From Aureliella helgolandensis (GTDB taxonomy: Bacteria > Planctomycetota > Planctomycetia > Pirellulales > Pirellulaceae), in the NCBI RefSeq assembly GCF_007752135.1, contig NZ_CP036298.1, positions 6,626,501 through 6,690,500 on the forward strand: a stretch of DNA of 64,000 nucleotides. The letters run 5' to 3'. The notes beneath the pieces were generated by a model. The model was not told where the DNA came from, did not search any database, and saw only the letters and a program-made list of their open reading frames with translations. The translations under genes and the position numbers were made by a program. Each line of letters opens with the position of its first letter. Position 1 is the first letter of the stretch. Shown here piece after piece: positions 7,970-16,903 of this stretch.

Positions 7970-8420
7970 TAATGCCTCAATTTTAGGCCATTGAAGAGCC
8001 AAAGTGGTATCGAAATGCGCTGCATACTAGCCGCAGCAAGGCGGCGCATTGACCAGGATCTCCTGGTGGCCCGTGCAGGTAGAATGGGCCCCCGGCCCGT
8101 TGCCACCACAACGCTACCACCAAGAGCCACGCCTGCCATCGAACGCTGCATCACCAACGCGCCACACGACCTCCGCGCACCTCGCACTCTTGTGCGAAAA
8201 CAGCCTAGCCCCAGTGAGAGCGCCCCTAGCACTTGCATCCACAGGGAGACCGCGGAACGACAGTGTCAGCCTATATCAAACGGGAATCCTCGGACGTCTA
8301 CCGGCAGCCTCGATAAATCGTTCCAGTGTGACATGCTTGGAGTAGGTACACACTTGAGACACATGAATCTGCTAGATTAATGCTGCATTTCATCCAAGCT
8401 ACCGACCAAGAGGTTCCACT
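7970..8420. other. Divergent spacer between repressor and hydrolase genes
   Basis: About 450 bp with no credible gene; overlapping short frames show no motif. It must hold the promoter of the hydrolase gene, which I cannot place. An AAGAGG ribosome binding site lies at 8409-8414. Confidence 0.4.
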
Positions 8421-10583
8421 TTGTTCAACACCATTTTTTTGCTTCTACTACAGACTATTGTCGCGCCTCAGGCAGCTGAGGATTTGACCGTACTCGGCGG
8501 TGGGAACTCCAACGCCCCACGCTGGATTGACTGGAGCGATCCTGGGCTGATGCTGGTACATCACTTGAATGAATTAACGCGAGCCTGCCTCGCGTCACGC
8601 GAAGATGCAATTGAAAAATTGGACAGTGCCGAAGCTTGGGAAAAGCGTCAGGCGGACGTTCGGCAAACTCTCGATCAGATTCTTGGCCCCTGGCCAGCTC
8701 GCTCGCCGCTCAATCCACGCGTCACCGGTATCCTCCATAGGGACGGCTATCGCGTGGAAAAGATTATCTTCGAATCGATGCCCAATTTTCATGTGACGGG
8801 AGCTCTCTTCATTCCCGAGGGGCACACCGGTCGTGGGCCAGCCATCCTGAATGTTATCGGGCATTCTGCCCAGGCATTTCGGCGAGATATTTATCAGAAC
8901 GTGATGCTGAATCTAGTCCATAAGGGGTTCGTGGTGTTCACCATCGACCCGCTTGGACAAGGGGAGCGGTTGCAGTACTTCGATCCTCAGAATGGCAAGT
9001 CGACCGTCGGTTCGTCAACTCAGGAGCATTCGCACGCCGGGGTTCAATGTTTTCTGACCGGACGGTCCATTGCCCGCTACTTCACTTGGGACGGAATTCG
9101 CGCGATCGATTACTTGTTAACTCGTCCAGAGGTCGATCCCAAACGCATCGGCGTGACTGGCCTATCTGGAGGTGGGACGCAAAGCAGCTACGTCGGTGCC
9201 ATCGATCAGCGCGTCCTCGCAGCAGCCCCCACTGGATTCATCACCAGCACAAGTCGATTGTTGGGTTCCATTGGACCGCAGGATGCGGAGCAGCACTTTT
9301 ATCACGGTCCGCTGCTGGGCATCGATCATGCGGATTTACTGGAAGTGCGAGCGCCAAACCCCACACTTCAAGTGACCACGACACGAGATTTCTTCAGTAT
9401 CCAGGGCGCGCGTGAAACGGCTGCTGAAGTGCGACAGGTGTTTGACATCCTCGGCCATTCCGATCATTTTGACCAAATTGAGGACGATTACGAACACGGT
9501 TTTACGAAGAAGAACAACGAAGCCACCTACGCCTTCTTTCAAAAGTTTTTGGACCTGCCGGGCAGCGCCCAGGAAACCGAGTATCCCTATTTGACAGAAC
9601 AGGAATTAGCCGTCACCGAGACCGGACAGGTTTCGACCTCCCTGCAGAGTGAAACCGTTTTTAGCATCAATCGCCAAGAGGCAGAGCCGCTGCTAAACAA
9701 GCTGGCAGATGACCGCCAGGCACTATCCCAGCATCTGCCTCGGGCTCTGCGCGCCGCGAAACAGTTGTCCGGCTACCGCAGCCCCAAGCCGACAGCGGCG
9801 CCCGTATTTCGGGGGCAGTATCAGCGAGATGGTTACCGTGTGGAAAAATGGGGACTGCCCGGCGAGGGAAAAACAATCATTCCCATGCTGGTGTTCGCCC
9901 CGGATACTTCCTCCGAGCAAGGGACCACCTGGCCAGCCGTTATCTATGCACACGGCCAGGGGAAGGCTAACGACGCGGCTGTGGGCGGCATGATCGAGAC
10001 GATTGTGCGCAGCGGTTATATCGTCGTTGCGCCGGACCTACTCGGATACGGCGAAACGACGTATCAATTCAAGCAGGGACACGCTCCAGTACAACCGTTT
10101 TTCAATGCCATGATGTCCGGCCGCAGCGTGGCGGGCATTAACGCGGGAGATGCGGTCCGCGTGCTACGATTTTTGCAGGAACGAAACGATGTGAAGCCTG
10201 ACGAGATTGGAGTCGTCGCCTGCGGGGATGTCGCTCCTGCGCTGCTGCATGCGGCAGCATTTGAGCAACAGATTCAATGGCTGGTACTCGTTGACTCCTT
10301 ATTGGATTACCAAAGCATTGTCATGCAACCACTCTACGACGTGAACGCCAATTCGCTGGTGGCAGGGGCGTTATCGGCTTACGATCTGCCCGATTTACTG
10401 GCAAGCATCGCACCGCGGCGTGTTGCTCTGTTGCACCCCAGAACAGCGTTGGGAACCGCCGCCACCAGGGAGCAGATCACGACATCGCTAGGATTTGTCG
10501 AGCAGTACGCAAAGGACCAATTGCGAGTCGAAACACAGGAGTTTGACCTCGGACAACTCATCCAGTGGTGCGTTCAGCCCTAG
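8421..10583 (+). CDS. Secreted tandem alpha/beta hydrolase (acetyl xylan esterase/DLH-like)
   Basis: The protein has 720 residues and starts at a TTG after AAGAGG, with a hydrophobic export signal (FNTIFLLLLQTIVAPQAA). The first half (about 95-385) is an alpha/beta hydrolase with the nucleophile elbow GLSGGG. The second half (about 450-720) repeats the fold (VIYAHGQG, VVAPDLLGYGET), but the elbow is VVACGDVAP, without the G-x-S-x-G serine. The two halves each begin with a similar DGYRVEK strand, suggesting internal duplication with one inactive copy. It probably removes acyl groups from polysaccharides in the periplasm. The exact substrate is not visible. Confidence 0.75.
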   Translation: MFNTIFLLLLQTIVAPQAAEDLTVLGGGNSNAPRWIDWSDPGLMLVHHLNELTRACLASREDAIEKLDSAEAWEKRQADVRQTLDQILGPWPARSPLNPRVTGILHRDGYRVEKIIFESMPNFHVTGALFIPEGHTGRGPAILNVIGHSAQAFRRDIYQNVMLNLVHKGFVVFTIDPLGQGERLQYFDPQNGKSTVGSSTQEHSHAGVQCFLTGRSIARYFTWDGIRAIDYLLTRPEVDPKRIGVTGLSGGGTQSSYVGAIDQRVLAAAPTGFITSTSRLLGSIGPQDAEQHFYHGPLLGIDHADLLEVRAPNPTLQVTTTRDFFSIQGARETAAEVRQVFDILGHSDHFDQIEDDYEHGFTKKNNEATYAFFQKFLDLPGSAQETEYPYLTEQELAVTETGQVSTSLQSETVFSINRQEAEPLLNKLADDRQALSQHLPRALRAAKQLSGYRSPKPTAAPVFRGQYQRDGYRVEKWGLPGEGKTIIPMLVFAPDTSSEQGTTWPAVIYAHGQGKANDAAVGGMIETIVRSGYIVVAPDLLGYGETTYQFKQGHAPVQPFFNAMMSGRSVAGINAGDAVRVLRFLQERNDVKPDEIGVVACGDVAPALLHAAAFEQQIQWLVLVDSLLDYQSIVMQPLYDVNANSLVAGALSAYDLPDLLASIAPRRVALLHPRTALGTAATREQITTSLGFVEQYAKDQLRVETQEFDLGQLIQWCVQP

Positions 10584-10937
10584 GGCAGCATTCCATCCAC
10601 CGTGGGAAAGGATCTTGGGCGAGATTTCCGGAAGGCATGCCCAATTTTCTCGGTTGAACCTCCAGAGGTCGAATGCTGAAGTCGGACGGTTCGATCGAGC
10701 GTTTGTTTGCAGGTGCGACTGTTTTCCCAAGCGCACTTGCATTCGCCTTCGTGAGTAAAACTTCCGCTGCATAGCCCCAGCGCGAAGGCGTTCCAGTTTG
10801 CGACTATAATCAAGAGCATCGAGCGAGCAATTTTGCGGACTGCAAATCGATGTCCGGCGGTGCCCGCCCATTTCCTACCTGCGACTGGCTAACGAGCCGA
10901 TCGCAACAATTGCCTACCCAATTCGGAGAGTTTCTCA
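10584..10937. other. Spacer before phosphoesterase gene
   Basis: A 354-bp gap with no supported gene; only antisense or shadow frames occur. A weak TATAAT-like sequence (GACTATAATC) near 10801-10811 could be a -10 box. Confidence 0.35.
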
Positions 10938-11864
10938 ATGCCCATCCATCGCAATCCCACCTCACGCCGTGACTTCGTGAAGGTCACTGCCGCACTCGGC
11001 GGCGTGGCGACAATTTTAGCTTCCACTCCGGCAGCATTCGCCGCAGCGAGTCAGCCCACTCGCATCGCCTTGCTTTCGGACACCCACATTCCAAGCTCGC
11101 CAGACACCGCAGCACGCGGTGTAAATATGACCGACAATCTACGGCGCACGATTGCCGACATTTGTAAACTGAAAGCTCCGCCGTCGCATTTGATCATCAA
11201 TGGCGATTGCGCATACCTAAAGGGTTTGCCGGACGACTACGCAAATTTTGCCGCTTGCTTGGCACCACTGGATGAAACGCAGATTGCCCTACATGTAACG
11301 ATGGGCAACCACGATGATCGCCAGTCGTTGTATGGCGCGCTGTCGAACCAACGGCCGGCCGACAATCCCGCAGTACTGTCCAAGCACATCAGTGTCATCG
11401 AAACACCTCACGCCAACTTTTTCCTGCTCGATTCACTGTTCCGCGTCAACGTGGTGACAGGCGAACTGGGCGCCGAGCAAATCCGCTGGCTTGCACACGA
11501 GCTTGACACGCGCCAAGACAAACCCGCGGTCGTCATGACCCACCACAATCCCCAATTTACCGCACCGACAGATGGCAAACAGTGGACAGGCATTTCCGAC
11601 ACGCAGGAACTGTTCCAAGTGCTTGACGCACGTAAACACGTACGCGCGTTCTTGTATGGTCACTCGCACAACTGGACGTACAGCAGCCGCGGCCATTTTC
11701 AATTGATTAATCTGCCACCGGTGGCTTATGTCTTCAGCCCCGACCGCCCCAACGGCTGGGTAAGTGCGGAACTCACCGAGGATGCGATGTCGCTTGAACT
11801 GCACACCTTCGACTCCCAGCATCCGCAATCCGGCGAGCGACTGGAAGTACCGTTGAAGGCTTAA
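10938..11864 (+). CDS. Tat-exported calcineurin-like metallophosphoesterase
   Basis: This 308-residue protein has a twin-arginine signal (TSRRDFVKVTAALGG) ending near AFAAA. It carries the full metallophosphoesterase motif series: D-x-H in LLSDTHIP (about residue 47), NGDCAY, GNHDD, MTHHN and GHSHNW. These bind a dinuclear metal centre that hydrolyses phosphomono- or diesters. The arrangement resembles the CpdA/Icc-type phosphodiesterases. The Tat signal means it folds in the cytoplasm before export. It stands alone. A palindromic dispersed repeat begins directly after its stop codon. The substrate is unknown. Confidence 0.85.
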   Translation: MPIHRNPTSRRDFVKVTAALGGVATILASTPAAFAAASQPTRIALLSDTHIPSSPDTAARGVNMTDNLRRTIADICKLKAPPSHLIINGDCAYLKGLPDDYANFAACLAPLDETQIALHVTMGNHDDRQSLYGALSNQRPADNPAVLSKHISVIETPHANFFLLDSLFRVNVVTGELGAEQIRWLAHELDTRQDKPAVVMTHHNPQFTAPTDGKQWTGISDTQELFQVLDARKHVRAFLYGHSHNWTYSSRGHFQLINLPPVAYVFSPDRPNGWVSAELTEDAMSLELHTFDSQHPQSGERLEVPLKA

Positions 11865-11976
11865 AGAGCGTCGGGACAACAAGCGTCGCCAGCTCGCTCC
11901 GCCGATCGGCATTTTCCCAAACGAACCGGCGAAGCGGTTCGGCGACAATCCGCGAATGACTGCTCCGACGGTCCTA
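11865..11976. repeat. Palindromic dispersed repeat, copy 1 (MITE-like)
   Basis: About 110 bp matches 43512-43624. It contains two hairpins: a CTCCGC loop within TCGCTCCGCCGATC, and GAACCG-GCGAAG-CGGTTC. The outer ends are degenerate inverted repeats. It starts right after the stop codon of the phosphoesterase and may act as its transcriptional end. Confidence 0.7.
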
Positions 11977-12452
11977 AGCAAGCAACCAGTTGATGGCAGC
12001 CGAGTTGCATGCGCCGCGTCAAACCCAACGTTGACATTGAGGATCGCGAGCGTTGCCGGGTAGCCAAGGGCGTCTAACGCCCCAATCGAGCAAGGGCACG
12101 AAGACACGTGCGAGCACCCGCGCGCTGGTATACGCTGCATATCGAGCAAAGGAACAGAGCGAAAAATGGATGCGACCGGAACGGCTACTTGCAGAGCCCT
12201 GCAGTCGCCGGACCTGGTAGGGTTTCGTGTTCCATGGCCCCACATACAGCGATCGGACGGGAAGAGCCCAACGATGTCCTACTTTGGATTCGTGAGACTC
12301 TTGGATTGAACTTGTGACTCGCTGTGTGGCAAATTCGGAGTCGTTGATGATCTCCGGATGGATGTCATGCTGCGAGTTTGAGGATGGGAAGACTGCCGCT
12401 ATCCCCATGCCGGAAATTTCCCCAGCGCCGCGTGACGTTCCCGCCAGTTGGG
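11977..12452. other. Spacer, nothing recognised
   Basis: No convincing gene between the palindromic repeat and the convergent dienelactone hydrolase gene; frames here lack motifs and ribosome binding sites. Confidence 0.4.
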
Positions 12453-13193
12453 CTAGCGCAAAAGGCGTGAAAAGAGTTCTTCGATCATCGCGTAAACAAT
12501 TTTCGCGATGGCAGGGTCATACCGGTGCCCTTCATCGCGCATAAACGCGTGCTGTCCGTTGAACTCATGCCATGCAAAATTCCGATTCGCGGAGACCAGT
12601 GCTTGATAAATCATTTGACGGCCCTCCAACGGAATATGAGGGTCTTGTCTTCCCCAAACGAATAGCAACTCTCCTTGGATCTCACTGATTCGAGCGAGTG
12701 AGTCATCGTTCAGGCCGGCCCCGAGACTGTGCTGATGAATGTCGGTCGCATACAAACACGCTGTCGCAACGATCCGAGGGTCGAGTGCGGCGCGGTAAGC
12801 AAGATGGCCGCCAAGACAGATCCCCAAAGTGCCAAGGCGTCCGTTGCATTGTGCGTCTTGGCACAAAAAGTCGATCACCGCCGCTGCATCCTCATCGTAG
12901 CTCGCAAGTTGCTTGGTGGTTTTCAAATTGTTGCCACGCTGCGTCCCCTCGGTGTCGTAATTTAGCGAAGTCCCGGCCGGCTCAAACTCGTGATAGACCT
13001 CTGGAACCGCTACAAGGTAGCCCCACCCCGCAAGTAGAGCGGCAGTCCGCGCGATCGGGCCGGTCATTTGGTAGATTTCAGAATAAAGCACCACTGCGGG
13101 TACCAGTCGATCGCTGCTGGGGCGGAACAGATGTGTGCGCATCGGGCCAAACGACGTGTTAAGATCAACGTATTCCGGTGGTCGAATCAACAT
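12453..13193 (-). CDS. Dienelactone hydrolase family protein
   Basis: The protein has 246 residues, the normal length for the family, and no signal peptide, so it is cytoplasmic. The Cys nucleophile is in GICLGG (C126). The acid is Asp in WGRQDPH and the base is His in NGQHAFMRDEG. Glu in YSEIYQ (about residue 39) matches the Glu that activates the Cys in carboxymethylenebutenolidases. The enzyme hydrolyses dienelactone or related esters. It is transcribed divergently from the M14 peptidase gene, with a G-rich pentamer tract between them. The natural substrate is not evident. Confidence 0.85.
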   Translation of the reverse strand: MLIRPPEYVDLNTSFGPMRTHLFRPSSDRLVPAVVLYSEIYQMTGPIARTAALLAGWGYLVAVPEVYHEFEPAGTSLNYDTEGTQRGNNLKTTKQLASYDEDAAAVIDFLCQDAQCNGRLGTLGICLGGHLAYRAALDPRIVATACLYATDIHQHSLGAGLNDDSLARISEIQGELLFVWGRQDPHIPLEGRQMIYQALVSANRNFAWHEFNGQHAFMRDEGHRYDPAIAKIVYAMIEELFSRLLR

Positions 13194-13294
13194 CTTCAGT
13201 GCGCTTTCAAAACAAGAGTTGGCGAGCGAGTAGGTAAGTGTTCGCCTACTTTAACGTTTCTTGATCGCGAATGCAGATACAGTGTTTGTTGAAA

Positions 13295-13330
13295 GGGCAC
13301 AGGGTAGGGTAGGGTAGGGCAGGGCAGGGC
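13295..13330 (+). repeat. GGG-tract pentamer repeat, candidate G-quadruplex
   Basis: Seven GGG runs in 35 bp (starting at 13295, 13302, 13307, 13312, 13317, 13322 and 13327). Six lie in a tandem AGGGT/AGGGC pentamer. With 2-4 nt loops this meets the usual G-quadruplex pattern. It lies in the divergent spacer between the dienelactone hydrolase and M14 peptidase genes. Confidence 0.8.
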
Positions 13331-13520
13331 AAGTCCAGCGATTTGCCCATCGCTGCGTGACTCGCCGAGCAAAATGCAATCGCCGGTCGTCTGAGGTCAT
13401 GACGATTCGGTTATCCTGTGGGAAATCGTCTGCACCCGCCGCCAAGTTATCTCCATGCGATGATTGACCACCCGTAAGCCATTGTGCCGACGGCTGTTAC
13501 CTTTCGAACCGAGGATTCCC

Positions 13521-14783
13521 ATGATTTTTCGAGTGCTTGTTGCTCTACTGACAATCGCTTGTCTCTCGTATGCAGCTGGCAGATGCAATGCCCAAGAACC
13601 GCTGGCAATTGGCGCCGATTTCGAGGGAGCTTCCGTTCGTAACGTTGAAATTGACCAGCAAGCGCGAAGTGTTAGTTTCATGCCGGGAGGGGATCCCGAA
13701 CGTGGTTGGCCCTGTTGGTGGTATTTCCGCATTGACGGGGTCGGACTCGATGAAGAAATCACGTTGCGGTTGCGTGGATCGAGCGCCGCGGTCGAGAACC
13801 AAAAACCCTTAGCCGCATCATGGGCAATGCCGTCCCAAGCGACCTATTCAACTGACGGCGAATCATGGTTGCACACGTCCCAAGGGATGCGGCAGGGCAA
13901 ATGGATGGTCTACAAAGTCAAACCGAATGCGTCGTCACTATACGTCGCTTGGGGACCGCCCTACACACCACAAACCGCACAGAAAATGGTACGAGAAATC
14001 GGCAACCGTTCCGCTCATGCAACCGCCACCGAACTCTGTCGTTCACGCGCTGGTCGCGCGGTCCCCATGCTTCATGTACGTGAAGGCCTGCGAGAGTCCA
14101 AAGAGCGCTTCGGTGTCTGGGTCCAAGCTCGCCAACATGCATGGGAGAGCGGTTCGAGCTGGGTGGCACATGGATTTGCAGAATGGATCATTAGCGACGA
14201 TCCACCGGCAGCCTGGCTAAGGCAGCATGCCGACATTTTTGTCATTCCCATCATGGACGTGGACAACACAGCAACCGGCAACGGAGGCAAAAATGCACTT
14301 CCGCATGACCACAATCGCGACTGGTCACCAGAGCCTCATTGGAACGAGACCATGGCGGCACAGCGAATGGTCACGGACTTGATTGCTGAGGATCGGATGG
14401 ATGTCTTTTTAGACCTGCACAATCCAGCTCCCGGCGACCCCAGCTTCTTCTATATCCTTCCACGAGAGCTCATCGACGAACCCATGATTGGTCTGCGCGA
14501 TCGCTTCATTGATTTAGCCTATGCAAATATCAGTCAGATCAAACCTATGATCCCCATGAGCCGTAACCCCAAGGTGACCGGCGCCAGCTACCATCCACTC
14601 TGGCGACAGATTAGCGCCAATTGGGTCAGCATGAATGGAAACGCGGATACCGTGAGCTTGTGCTTGGAAACAATTTGGAACTCGCCCAATAGCACCGCAA
14701 CAGGGTACAGGGCGGTCGGTGCGAGCCTCGCCGCCACGGTACACGAGTATCTTTTCGAACGCACGGAGCAGCAACGGCGGTAG
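13521..14783 (+). CDS. Secreted M14-family zinc carboxypeptidase
   Basis: I chose the ATG at 13521 (GAGG upstream). It gives 420 residues with a clear signal peptide (MIFRVLVALLTIACLSYAAG, cleavage near NAQE). An N-terminal beta domain (about 25-145) precedes the peptidase domain, as in cytosolic-carboxypeptidase-like M14 proteins. Zinc ligands are H206 and E209 in QHAWESG and H300 in LDLHNP. The catalytic Glu is probably in LCLETIW (about 382). PIMDVDN plus HDHNRDW corresponds to the NPDG/R region. It would release C-terminal residues from peptides outside the cytoplasm. The amidohydrolase gene follows 156 bp downstream in the same direction. Confidence 0.8.
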   Translation: MIFRVLVALLTIACLSYAAGRCNAQEPLAIGADFEGASVRNVEIDQQARSVSFMPGGDPERGWPCWWYFRIDGVGLDEEITLRLRGSSAAVENQKPLAASWAMPSQATYSTDGESWLHTSQGMRQGKWMVYKVKPNASSLYVAWGPPYTPQTAQKMVREIGNRSAHATATELCRSRAGRAVPMLHVREGLRESKERFGVWVQARQHAWESGSSWVAHGFAEWIISDDPPAAWLRQHADIFVIPIMDVDNTATGNGGKNALPHDHNRDWSPEPHWNETMAAQRMVTDLIAEDRMDVFLDLHNPAPGDPSFFYILPRELIDEPMIGLRDRFIDLAYANISQIKPMIPMSRNPKVTGASYHPLWRQISANWVSMNGNADTVSLCLETIWNSPNSTATGYRAVGASLAATVHEYLFERTEQQRR

Positions 14784-14939
14784 ACGATGCGGGCTGAGAC
14801 CACCGATCCTTACCAGCGTCGATTCCAATTACAGCCCAGTAAACTTGAGCCCCTTTACTCTGCTTTAGTGATCAACGGATTTAGTAATCAACCGACTCAA
14901 TATTTCCAACGCCCCCACCGCGATGCAGAGAGCCCCAGC

Positions 14940-16661
14940 ATGAGACTTGCCGCTACGACCTTGTTACTCCTCATTTCCACCGGCGTGTTTGCTCAAGAGG
15001 CTGACCTTGTGCTGCGAGGTGGCAAGATCGTAACCGTTGATGCCGATTTCAATATCGTCGAAGCAATGGCCATTCATAATGGGCGTATTTTGGCTACCGG
15101 GACGGCTGCGGAAATTGAACCCAAGATCGGTCCTAAAACACGCATTGTCGAGCTAAAAGGTCGGATGGTATTGCCAGGATTGATTGACTCGCATGTCCAT
15201 CCAAGCAGTGCCAGCACGTATGAAGCCGATCATGAAATCCCGCAGATGGATTCGATTGCCGATGTCTTGGAGTATGTGCGGGGGCGGGCCAAAGTGGTCC
15301 CCAAGGGGGAATGGATACATTTATCACAGGTCTTCATCACGCGACTCCGCGAACAACGCTATCCAACCCGAGCGGAGCTGGATTCGGCAGCCCCCAAGCA
15401 TCCCGTCTCGTTCCGCACGGGTCCGGACGGGAGTACGAATTCGCTGGGGCTAAAGGAAAACAATATCGACAAATCCTTCGCGGCTATGCATCCCGACAAT
15501 GTCATGGTTGATCCGGGCACGGGCGAGCCGAGCGGCCTTTTGCGCCAAGCGTCGGAGGTCTTTAAATCAAGGCCCGATCCGTCCAGCAATAAGCTGACGG
15601 AGTCTGACCGAGACGATCGCCTTGTAACGCTGCTTGACGACTATAACCGCTGGGGCATCACCGGCATCATTGATCGCAATTGCAGCGATTCCGCGCGGTC
15701 GCAATATGCCCGGCTGCTGGCGTCGGATCGATTGCAAATCCGCGTACGGCTTTCACGCAGTTTGAGTCCGCGCGGAGACCTCACTGAAATTGAAGAGAGA
15801 CTGGATGCAATTGCCTCCGATCCCTATTTTACGGAGCCGGATCCGAGGCTGGGAGTGATTGGCGTAAAAGTGTTTGAAGACGGCGGCATGTTGACCGGCA
15901 GTGCCTACTTTAAAGAACCTTGGGGCATCAGCACGATCTATGGCATCGAAGACTCTCGGTACCGCGGTATGCAATTCATCGATGAGCAGCGAATCGAAGC
16001 CCTGGTAACCGCCTGTGTCAAACGCAATCTAGCCTTCACGGCGCATTGCCAAGGCGACGCGGCAGTCGAAACACTGGTAAGTGCATACGAGAAAGTGAAC
16101 CAGAAATTTCCAGCCGGCCTGGCGCGGTCAACACTGACTCATTCCAGCTTCATGAGCGAGAAGTCGATTGAGGCGGCAGCCAAGCTTGGGATTGGAGTTG
16201 ACCTACAACCTGCCTGGCTGTACTTGGACGCTCGGACTTTGGTCGCGCAGTTTGGCGAACAACGTCTAACACACTTTATTCCGCTACGCAGTCTGTTCGA
16301 TGCCGGTGTGAAGGCCGGTGGTGGTAGTGACCACATGCAAAAGATCGGCTCGCTCCGCAGCGTCAATCCTTACAATCCGTTTCTCGGCATGTGGATTGCC
16401 GCCACGCGGACGGCTCGGTGGTACGCTCAGCCTCTCCACCTTGAACAAGCGCTGACTCGCGAGCAAATGATCCGCTTTTATACGATCAACAATGCTTGGC
16501 TGATGCGAGCCGAACAGGAGATCGGCTCGCTCGAACCGGGCAAGCGTGCCGACTTCATCGTCATCGAGCAGGACTTGTTGGCGTGCAGCGATGACCAGAT
16601 CCGTGAAACACAAGTGCAATCCACATGGTTGGACGGCAAGCAGATTTTTGAGGCTCGCTAG
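14940..16661 (+). CDS. Secreted amidohydrolase family 3 protein (YtcJ-like)
   Basis: The ATG at 14940 gives 573 residues with a signal peptide (MRLAATTLLLLISTGVFAQE). An upstream in-frame ATG at 14787 would add a non-signal extension. The protein begins with the composite beta domain (ADLVLRGGKIVTVDADF). The metal-binding HVHPS of the amidohydrolase TIM barrel follows. Further ligands are likely in AHCQGD, THSSF and GGGSDH, and the C-terminus is typical (IGSLEPGKRADFIVIEQDLL). Family members cleave C-N bonds in amides or N-substituted compounds. Substrate unknown. A strong hairpin at 16851-16878 ends the unit. Confidence 0.85.
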   Translation: MRLAATTLLLLISTGVFAQEADLVLRGGKIVTVDADFNIVEAMAIHNGRILATGTAAEIEPKIGPKTRIVELKGRMVLPGLIDSHVHPSSASTYEADHEIPQMDSIADVLEYVRGRAKVVPKGEWIHLSQVFITRLREQRYPTRAELDSAAPKHPVSFRTGPDGSTNSLGLKENNIDKSFAAMHPDNVMVDPGTGEPSGLLRQASEVFKSRPDPSSNKLTESDRDDRLVTLLDDYNRWGITGIIDRNCSDSARSQYARLLASDRLQIRVRLSRSLSPRGDLTEIEERLDAIASDPYFTEPDPRLGVIGVKVFEDGGMLTGSAYFKEPWGISTIYGIEDSRYRGMQFIDEQRIEALVTACVKRNLAFTAHCQGDAAVETLVSAYEKVNQKFPAGLARSTLTHSSFMSEKSIEAAAKLGIGVDLQPAWLYLDARTLVAQFGEQRLTHFIPLRSLFDAGVKAGGGSDHMQKIGSLRSVNPYNPFLGMWIAATRTARWYAQPLHLEQALTREQMIRFYTINNAWLMRAEQEIGSLEPGKRADFIVIEQDLLACSDDQIRETQVQSTWLDGKQIFEAR

Positions 16662-16850
16662 AGTCCCCGTGCCGCAATGGCGCATTCCGCAACGAACGAA
16701 ATGAGGCCCGATAGTGGGCGATGGTTCAGGTGGCCAGAGGTGCCCCAACCAAGCGGCAGATTTTTGCTGGATGACGAAGATTCCGTCGCTTCTCTTGCGC
16801 CCAAAGTGTGCCACGTCTGTCTGCGATGTTCATGGCGACGGGGCCTCGCT

Positions 16851-16878
16851 GGGCAACCGATTCCATAATCGGTTGCCC
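16851..16878. terminator. Hairpin between convergent genes
   Basis: A perfect 12-bp stem (16851-16862 with 16867-16878) with a CCAT loop lies between the convergent amidohydrolase and DUF1080 genes. It has no long T tract, but the placement fits a bidirectional transcription end. Confidence 0.6.
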
Positions 16879-16903
16879 GTAACTAGCTAAAACTCTCCGC
16901 GAC

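Noticed and set aside
7991-8380. A 129-codon frame in the spacer before the tandem hydrolase
   Set aside because: Arg/Pro/Thr-rich composition without motif, overlapped by other frames; looks like chance in GC-rich spacer.
11433-12245. A 270-codon minus-strand frame over the phosphoesterase 3' end
   Set aside because: Half of it is antisense to a clear metallophosphoesterase and the rest spans the palindromic repeat; a shadow frame.
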